64,000 nt of DNA from JAXMAR01 sp046350295 (GTDB taxonomy: Bacteria > Planctomycetota > Planctomycetia > Gemmatales > Gemmataceae), in assembly GCA_046350295.1 (NCBI GenBank), contig JAXMAR010000019.1, forward strand, positions 1 to 64,000. The letters run 5' to 3'. A program made the translations under genes and the position numbers. The notes under the pieces are model-generated. The model ran no database searches, was not told the DNA's origin, and worked only from the letters and a program-made list of their open reading frames with translations. Positions 58,474-64,000 of this stretch are shown piece by piece; the first letter of the stretch is position 1, and the number at the start of each line of letters is the position of its first letter.

Positions 58474-58653
58474 TCAAACTACGTCGCGTGGTCGCCCGCC
58501 GATCACCCCGACAAGTAGCGCCGCGAGGAACAGGACGAGGAACACAACGAACAGGATCTGCGCCACGCCGGAAGCGGCGGCCGCAATGCCTGTGAAGCCG
58601 AAGAGGGCCGCCAGCAACGCGACCACAAAGAACAACAGAGCTAGACGCAACAT
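58474..58653 (-). CDS. DUF1328 (YtjA-like) small membrane protein
   Basis: A 59-residue protein with two helices: LALLFFVVALLAALFGFTGI and AQILFVVFLVLFLAALLVGV, ending GGRPRDVV. This is the DUF1328/YtjA pattern, widespread in Gram-negative bacteria as a stress-related small membrane protein of unknown mechanism. ATG 58653 fits; the longer frame upstream has no conserved residues. Confidence 0.85.
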   Translation of the reverse strand: MLRLALLFFVVALLAALFGFTGIAAAASGVAQILFVVFLVLFLAALLVGVIGGRPRDVV

Positions 58654-58835
58654 GGCTTTGTCTCCTTGGGTTGACCTTCCCCGAAAACCCGTAAGTCGGG
58701 GGCGCCGAACAATGGAGCATACGGCGTGCCAGTATTCAGCTCTTCGCCGCGTCACCCCCTTTCCCAAGGGACTTCCGCGCCACGGCGTTTTTCGAAGGCC
58801 TGGCGCCGGCCCCGCGCTCCTGCTACCATCTCTGC

Positions 58836-59462
58836 ATGTCCCGCCCTCCCTTCGCGCCGCAACCGTCCCGACCGCCGCAGCAATCGGCCCCGCCCAGCGT
58901 CCGGCCTCGTTTCGTGCCTCTCAGCCGGCCTTCGATGCTCGACTATTTGCTCATCGTCGTCGGCTTCTCCGCTTCCATCTACCTAGCCGCCTTGAGCGGG
59001 CTGCAAGCGTTGCCGCCGTCCCTGGAGGGCGGTCTGTTCTTTCTTGCCTTCGCCCATGTCCTGCCCCCGCTCATGTTCCTGCCCCTGGGCGTCCTTCTTC
59101 TTTGGCCCATTTTTTTCCTCATCGGCAAGATCGCCGGCCGCTCCCAAGGCCTATCGCTGGGCGAGTGGCTCTGGGGCCTCGCCTGGCTCGTTTCCCTGTT
59201 CGTCACCGCCTGGATTCTCTGGAAGGCGAGCGGCCCGGCGCCCGAAGGGCTATTCGGTGAGGATTTCAAGAAGGCCTTCTTCGTCGGCTACACGATCTAC
59301 CTCCTCGCGATGGGCGCGGTCGCCTTCTTCGTCTGGATCTATTGCCTGTTCACCTCGACTCTGCGTCCCTGGACGCACACCTTCGGGCTGACTCTCTTGT
59401 TCTGGCCGGTGATCCCGCTCGGCGTCGCCCTTCTCCTCAAGTGGCAGATCGTCTTCTCATGA
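58836..59462 (+). CDS. Polytopic membrane protein of unknown function
   Basis: A 208-residue protein. A Pro/Arg-rich cytoplasmic head (1-33) precedes five predicted helices (for example MLDYLLIVVGFSASIYLAAL, LPPLMFLPLGVLLLWPIFFL). Its stop overlaps the start of the H4MPT-linked C1 gene (ATGA), so they are translationally coupled; the link in function is unknown. Confidence 0.75.
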   Translation: MSRPPFAPQPSRPPQQSAPPSVRPRFVPLSRPSMLDYLLIVVGFSASIYLAALSGLQALPPSLEGGLFFLAFAHVLPPLMFLPLGVLLLWPIFFLIGKIAGRSQGLSLGEWLWGLAWLVSLFVTAWILWKASGPAPEGLFGEDFKKAFFVGYTIYLLAMGAVAFFVWIYCLFTSTLRPWTHTFGLTLLFWPVIPLGVALLLKWQIVFS

Positions 59463-60430
59463 GCGTTCTCGGCCTCGACATCGGCGGCGCCAACCTCAAG
59501 GCGGCGCATTCTTCCGGAGTGTGCCGCGTCGTCCCTTTCCTCCTTTGGCGCGAGCCACACGCTTTGATGGCGCGGCTGCGCGAGACGCTCGCCTCTTTCC
59601 CGCCTTTTGAGCGCTGTGCCGTCACAATGACGGGCGAACTGTGCGACTGCTTCGCCAGCCAGGCGGAAGGCGTGCACACGATTCTGACGAGCGTTCGTGA
59701 CGTGGCTGGGACCACAGGCGTCCTCGTCTGGTCGCTTGACGGCGTCTTTCTCTCCTTCGAAGAGGCGTGGCGACGGACCGGCGATGTCGCCGCCGCCAAC
59801 TGGCTGGCCCAGGCCACCCTCGCCGGCCGACTTGCGCCCGAGGGCGCCGCTCTCTTGATCGATATCGGCTCGACCACGACCGACATCGTCCCCCTCTTGA
59901 ACAGCACACCGGTTCCAACCGGGCGGACCGATCCGGAGCGCATGGCCGCCGCGGAGTTGCTCTACACGGGCGCGGTCCGGACACCGGTCTGCGCCGTACT
60001 GGGCCCCGAAGTCGCGGCCGAATTCTTTGCGACGATGGCCGACGTCTACCATGTCCTTGGCGACCGCACGCCAGCCGCGGGCCAACCCACCGCCGACGGC
60101 AAGCCGGCGACGCTGGAGAACGCGCACGCCCGCCTGGCCCGGATGCGCTGCGCCGATCCTGCGACCTATCCGACAAAGGAAACCCTGAAGCTGGCGTTGC
60201 GGGCCCGGGAGCGGCAGGAGGCGATGCTGATCAACGCCATTGACGTTGTCCGGGCCCATTTGCCCCAGCCGCCACGAAGCATCCTGGTCTCCGGCTCCGG
60301 CGCCTTCGTGCTCGAGCGCCTGCGTCCCCGCCTCCGACCGCACGCCTGGCTTTCCCTGGCCCAAGCGTGGGGCGAGCCACAGTCAGCCTGCGCCTGCGCC
60401 TGGGCCGTCGCGCGGTTGGCCGCCGAGTAA
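59459..60430 (+). CDS. H4MPT-linked C1-transfer pathway protein (hydantoinase/ASKHA-type kinase-like)
   Basis: A 323-residue ASKHA-fold protein of the tetrahydromethanopterin-linked C1-transfer family (TIGR03123-like). Phosphate-1 motif VLGLDIGGANLKAAH at the start, VTMTGELCDCFASQAEGV, LLIDIGSTTTDIVPL (second phosphate-type loop) and the C-terminal ILVSGSGAFVLE. Planctomycetes use H4MPT for formaldehyde oxidation, so this belongs to that route. ATG 59459 overlaps the upstream membrane gene. Confidence 0.85.
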   Translation: MSVLGLDIGGANLKAAHSSGVCRVVPFLLWREPHALMARLRETLASFPPFERCAVTMTGELCDCFASQAEGVHTILTSVRDVAGTTGVLVWSLDGVFLSFEEAWRRTGDVAAANWLAQATLAGRLAPEGAALLIDIGSTTTDIVPLLNSTPVPTGRTDPERMAAAELLYTGAVRTPVCAVLGPEVAAEFFATMADVYHVLGDRTPAAGQPTADGKPATLENAHARLARMRCADPATYPTKETLKLALRARERQEAMLINAIDVVRAHLPQPPRSILVSGSGAFVLERLRPRLRPHAWLSLAQAWGEPQSACACAWAVARLAAE

Positions 60431-60496
60431 TTCATCTTGCCGCTTGCCCTCGGAGAGTATTGCGGTCACCATGGAGCGAACTCACGAGGCCATGCC

Positions 60497-61675
60497 ATGC
60501 GCACGCTCCTCTCCACGCTCCTAACCCTGATCGCCGCCGCGCCTGCTTTCGCGCAGGACAAGGAAAAAGACAAGGACAAGAAGGTCGCCGCCAAGATCAA
60601 GGAGGTGGCCGGCTCCGCGGAGTTTCTCCGCTCCGTCCCCAAGCATTTCGCCACCCTGCAAGCGGTCGATCCCGTCAAACGCCAGGTCACCATCCTCGCC
60701 GAAGGGGACAAGGAGCCGAAGACCTGGCCGCTCGTTCCCGACGCCGAGATCAAGGTCCTCGGCTGGTGGGGCCGCCTCGACGACTTGCCCAAGGACGGCC
60801 GTGTCTGGGTCTGGCTCAAGCTCGACCGCAAGAAGCAGCCGGTCGCCGTTTCGATGATCGCGGACGAGATCAGCCAGCAGCAGATCAACGGGCCTGGCGT
60901 GAAGTTCCAGAAGCTCGAAGACGGCAGGGTGACGTTTCTCGACGTCAAGGGCAAGACACGCACGCTCGACTGCGCCGTCAAGGTCGACCTCAAGAAAGGC
61001 GCCACGATTTACGTGCAGAGCGAAGGCGACCGCGTCCGGACGCTCCTGGATCAGGACGGCTTCGAACACCGCCACAAAAACCAGAAGGAGAAGTTGCGCG
61101 AGCGTTGGGTGAAGGAGGGCTTGCCGGGAACGGTCGCCTTCGTCCACGTCTTCAGCGGCGAGATGGACCTGATCCTCGACCACGAGACGATGCGCTGGGC
61201 GCGCTCTCTGAAAAAGGGGGACGGCGTTACCCTCCTCGCCGATCCGGCCATCAAGGCGGTCGTCAAGACGGTCGAGCCCTGGCGCGAGCGCACCTTGCTG
61301 CGCCTCGTGGTCCGCAGCATCGACCTGGCCGACCTCAAGTCGGGCGAGCGGCTGAATCTGCTGAGAACGCCTCCCGCTCCGGAGGTCGATAGCGCCGCGC
61401 TGCCGCCCGACATCGACCGCCCACGCAAGGACAAGCAGGAGCGGCTCGACTGGTTCCTCGCCAGCATCTACTGCGCCTGCAAAGTGGCGGGCGACGGCTG
61501 CACCGGCCATTTCTACACCCTGTCGAGCTGCAACCCCAACGCCTGCGCCATGCCCCTCTACATGCGCAAGGTCATCGCGGATGAAATCGACGCCGGCAAG
61601 TCCGACCGGCAAATCTTCGAGCACCTGCTGGAGAAATACGGGCCAACACTGACAAGGCCGCACCTGGTTCCGTAG
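60497..61675 (+). CDS. Secreted protein with Cys-rich CcmH-like C-terminus
   Basis: A 392-residue exported protein. ATG 60497 gives the signal MRTLLSTLLTLIAAAPAFAQ. Most of the protein is beta-rich (VTILAEGDKEPKTWPLVP, GRVTFLDVKGKTRTLDC) with unknown role. The last 75 residues contain Cys-rich WFLASIYCACKVAGDGCTGH and SCNPNACAMPLYMRKVI followed by KSDRQIFEHLLEKYGPTL, similar to the Cys-then-helix ending of CcmH/NrfF heme-ligation proteins. That similarity is by eye and may only reflect a disulfide-stabilised end. It follows the C1 gene by 66 bp. Confidence 0.75.
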   Translation: MRTLLSTLLTLIAAAPAFAQDKEKDKDKKVAAKIKEVAGSAEFLRSVPKHFATLQAVDPVKRQVTILAEGDKEPKTWPLVPDAEIKVLGWWGRLDDLPKDGRVWVWLKLDRKKQPVAVSMIADEISQQQINGPGVKFQKLEDGRVTFLDVKGKTRTLDCAVKVDLKKGATIYVQSEGDRVRTLLDQDGFEHRHKNQKEKLRERWVKEGLPGTVAFVHVFSGEMDLILDHETMRWARSLKKGDGVTLLADPAIKAVVKTVEPWRERTLLRLVVRSIDLADLKSGERLNLLRTPPAPEVDSAALPPDIDRPRKDKQERLDWFLASIYCACKVAGDGCTGHFYTLSSCNPNACAMPLYMRKVIADEIDAGKSDRQIFEHLLEKYGPTLTRPHLVP

Positions 61676-61676
61676 G

Positions 61677-61699
61677 GTGGGCCGCGTCTACCGGCCCAC
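61677..61699. repeat. Palindromic hairpin after the secreted-protein gene
   Basis: GTGGGCCG/CGGCCCAC with a 7-nt loop, immediately past the stop codon. It could be a weak terminator or a dispersed palindromic repeat; no T-run. Confidence 0.4.
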
Positions 61700-61837
61700 G
61701 CGTGACATCGCTCGTGCAAGTTCCTGTGGCGGCCAACTCAAGAAGGGCGGGACCGAGCGCCCTACCTGGTCCGCCCAGCGCCAATGAATACGAATTGCGT
61801 AACGACGTGTCCGACGGACACTAACGAGGAAGTTCCA

Positions 61838-62986
61838 ATGGCTGACAGGAAAAACAACTCCCGTGTCCTGCGCCAACTCGCCGCAGGGTTATCTCACGGG
61901 CTTGCCGCCGAGGGCATCGTCCTGGAAGCGGAGCGTGATGACTTTGTAACGTCGATAGTCCGCCAGTGGATCACCAACGACGGCATCGCCGCCTGGTTCG
62001 TTGCGGAGGATCAACTTTACTTCACTCACCGGCACACCCCGCTCGGCAAGCCCCTCCTCACCACGGAGCGAGTTCAGCCCGGATGGTTCGCCGCGTTGCG
62101 GCGCGACTGGCACATCGACTCCGAAGAGCTCTCCGACATCATCGGCCAACTGAATCGGGGGCAGAGCGCCGAAGCGACGAACATGGAAGGCGTCCCTTTG
62201 CGACTCTGGGTGAATCCCAAGGAACGGACCGTTGGCGTCGAGAAGCTGGTTACGGAGCCGACCCTGCCGGGAACAAAGAGGGACTACCGCATCATTGCCC
62301 TCGAGGCGCTTCCGCCGCTCCTGGGTATGGCGGTTGAAAAGGAGGAGCTGGAAGCGCTGGCCCGTTCGGTCGCCAAGCAGTGGCAGGAGTACCACGGCCA
62401 TGCCTGCATCTTCCTGGACCGGGGAGAACAACTGGTCCTCACACTCCACGAACGAGGGGACGGCAGTTGTCAGGTCGTGACCGCCAAGCGGGATGTCGAC
62501 CTGACGCCGTTGCTGAGCTCGCTCGGGTTCCCGCCCGCCGCACTCCCGGACGTGATGGCGCACATCAACCTCGGACAGGTGATCGAGTTTCGAGACAAGG
62601 AGGGCGTCCCGTCGATCCTCTGGCATGACCCCAAGGAAAGAAGAGTTCGGGTTCGTCCGAGGGACCACGGCTTCGCCAAGGGCAAGTTCAAGTTGGGGAC
62701 GATTGAGATCGAGCCACGGGCTTCGATGGTTCTGGCCCGGTCTGGACAAGACGCCCATTGTTTCTTGCAGCGCCATCTGGCCGGGGATTGGGGAGAGGGC
62801 AGCGACAAGATGAAAGAGGAGTACGACCGCCGCCTGAAAAAGGGGGAGGCCGTCACCAGTTGCTTCGTCACGACCCTGGGGGAAAGGATACTAGTTTCCA
62901 CGACCGCCGACAGGCAGAGAACGGTCGTCTCGGCGCCGGACCCCGAAATCGTCAGGGACATGCTTCGCATAGCTTCGGGGTCGTAA
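61838..62986 (+). CDS. Hypothetical protein with internal duplication and a C-terminal plasmid-protein-like domain
   Basis: A 382-residue soluble protein. Two halves are homologous: residues about 40-140 (IIGQLNRGQSAEATNMEGVP and LWVNPKERTVGV) and about 180-280 (VMAHINLGQVIEFRDKEGVP and LWHDPKERRVRV). The last 80 residues (ARSGQDAHCFLQRHLAGDWG, then TSCFVTTLGERILVSTTADR) match a small domain often annotated as plasmid-related protein. It precedes the Ser/Thr kinase by 77 bp. No enzyme motif recognised. Confidence 0.75.
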   Translation: MADRKNNSRVLRQLAAGLSHGLAAEGIVLEAERDDFVTSIVRQWITNDGIAAWFVAEDQLYFTHRHTPLGKPLLTTERVQPGWFAALRRDWHIDSEELSDIIGQLNRGQSAEATNMEGVPLRLWVNPKERTVGVEKLVTEPTLPGTKRDYRIIALEALPPLLGMAVEKEELEALARSVAKQWQEYHGHACIFLDRGEQLVLTLHERGDGSCQVVTAKRDVDLTPLLSSLGFPPAALPDVMAHINLGQVIEFRDKEGVPSILWHDPKERRVRVRPRDHGFAKGKFKLGTIEIEPRASMVLARSGQDAHCFLQRHLAGDWGEGSDKMKEEYDRRLKKGEAVTSCFVTTLGERILVSTTADRQRTVVSAPDPEIVRDMLRIASGS

Positions 62987-63062
62987 GCCGTCAACAGGAT
63001 CATGTCGCTGGAGCCCGTCCGGGCGTTTTCCCTTGGCTGACTCACGTGTCGAGGTCAAGGTC

Positions 63063-64000
63063 ATGCACAAGGCCGACTGCGACCGCAATCTTCTTTTCGG
63101 CATCCTTGCGCTGCAAATGGACTTCATCAGCCGCGACCAGTTGGTCGCTGCCATGAACACCTGGGTGCTCGATAAGGAAAAGCCGCTGGGAGCGATCCTC
63201 GAAGAACAGAAGGCGCTTGATGGGGACGCCCTTCGCCTCCTCGATGCCCTCGTGCAAAAGCACGTCGCGCTCCACGGCGGCGCTGCGGAGAAGAGTTTGG
63301 CCACCCTGTCCTCGGCCGACTCCCTACAGCGTGATCTAAAGCAGATCGCCGACGCTGACGTGCAGGAGAGTCTCGCCCAGGTCGGGCGGGCGCGGCAGGA
63401 GGAGGACCCGCTCGCCACCTGGAGCCAGTCGGCGGGCGTGCCGACTTCTGCTGGCACGCGCTTCCGCATTCTGCGACCGCATGCGCGCGGCGGGCTGGGT
63501 CAAGTCTTTGTCGCCCTCGATCAGGAACTCAACCGTGAAGTCGCGCTCAAGGAGATTCAAGAGCGGCACGCCGATCGGACCGAGAGCCGGGCCCGCTTCC
63601 TCCTCGAAGCCGAGATCACCGGCGGTCTGGAGCATCCCGGCATCGTGCCCGTTTACGGCCTGGGCAGCTATGGCGATGGCCGGCCCTTCTACGCCATGCG
63701 TTTCATCCGGGGCGACAGCCTGCGCGAGGCGATCAACCGCTTCCATCAAGACCGCGGGCCGTGGCGCGGCGAGCGGCTGGTCGAGTTTCGCAAGCTGCTC
63801 GGCCGGCTCGTCGACGTGTGCGAGGCGGTCTCCTACGCGCATAGCCGAGGCGTCTTGCACCGCGACCTCAAGCCGGGCAACATCATGGTCGGCAAATACG
63901 GCGAGACGCTGGTGGTCGACTGGGGCCTCGCCAAGGCGGTCGGCAAAGTGGAGCCGACCGCGAGCGACGAACGAGCTCTTCAACCTGCCTCCGCCGGCAG
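63063..64000 (+). CDS. Ser/Thr protein kinase, N-terminal part (runs off window)
   Basis: At least 312 residues. A helical N-terminal region (about 1-120; FGILALQMDFISRDQLVAAM) is followed by a Hanks-type kinase: glycine loop HARGGLGQVFVALD, VALKEI (ATP Lys), LEAEITGGLEHPGIVPVYGL (helix-C Glu), HRDLKPGNIMVG (catalytic loop) and VVDWGLAKAVG, where DFG is DWG, as in many planctomycete kinases. ATG 63063 is used; a TTG at 63033 is also possible and fits related N-termini. The C-terminus lies beyond the window. Confidence 0.92.
   Translation, partial: MHKADCDRNLLFGILALQMDFISRDQLVAAMNTWVLDKEKPLGAILEEQKALDGDALRLLDALVQKHVALHGGAAEKSLATLSSADSLQRDLKQIADADVQESLAQVGRARQEEDPLATWSQSAGVPTSAGTRFRILRPHARGGLGQVFVALDQELNREVALKEIQERHADRTESRARFLLEAEITGGLEHPGIVPVYGLGSYGDGRPFYAMRFIRGDSLREAINRFHQDRGPWRGERLVEFRKLLGRLVDVCEAVSYAHSRGVLHRDLKPGNIMVGKYGETLVVDWGLAKAVGKVEPTASDERALQPASAG

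Overview
This 64 kb window is GC-rich chromosomal DNA from a planctomycete, most likely a Gemmata-type lineage. The evidence is protein architecture, not database searches: a GYF_2 protein, an ECF sigma factor fused to a membrane-anchored extracytoplasmic tail, a Ser/Thr kinase with a DWG motif, an H4MPT-linked C1-transfer protein, a twin-arginine Gfo/Idh/MocA oxidoreductase, a ThuA protein, a Uma2 protein and many lysine-rich secreted proteins. No rRNA, tRNA or CRISPR array was seen.

Layout. 1-20.3 kb is mostly housekeeping and metabolism: a two-component pair, a lone sugar-type ABC permease, a C39-like protein and oxidoreductase, ThuA, trehalohydrolase (TreZ), CysC, LexA, TrpD, a nucleoside hydrolase, CsrA, a CNNM/CorC transporter-like protein, a ComEA-like protein, a membrane acyltransferase-like protein and PurH. 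20.4-29.7 kb leads into a surface-polysaccharide locus: RmlD-like reductase, two methyltransferases, a Wzt/Wzm-type ABC exporter, a HAD protein, an APH-like kinase and a zinc-type dehydrogenase. 30.0-39.7 kb is a type I restriction-modification and defence island: hsdM-hsdS on +, hsdR on -, and between them a coiled-coil membrane protein, a Panacea protein, an unrecognised 377-residue protein and a DUF4365 predicted nuclease. 40.3-44.8 kb resumes sugar chemistry with a split transketolase, an epimerase and a fused cytidylyltransferase/PfkB kinase. 45-64 kb carries LhgO, an SMP-30 lactonase, Uma2, the ECF sigma factor, a badly broken sigma-54 activator, a 2Fe-2S ferredoxin, frr-pyrH, PilZ, several planctomycete-type secreted or membrane proteins and the start of a Ser/Thr kinase.

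Two features cut across the window. First, several genes that should be intact (histidine kinase, ABC permease, purH, pyrH, the sigma-54 activator) are broken by small indels, most of which look like loss of one base from a short homopolymer. I read these mainly as sequence error, though true decay cannot be excluded for the sigma-54 gene. Second, several families of short palindromic repeats are scattered between genes and also sit inside reading frames (purH, hsdM, the C39-like protein, a DUF5681-like protein), where they add in-frame residues. One hairpin element between lexA and trpD has 34-bp arms and a roughly 9-10-bp flanking direct repeat, as expected for a mobile element.

The best candidate for an undescribed system is the accessory gene set inside the restriction island.
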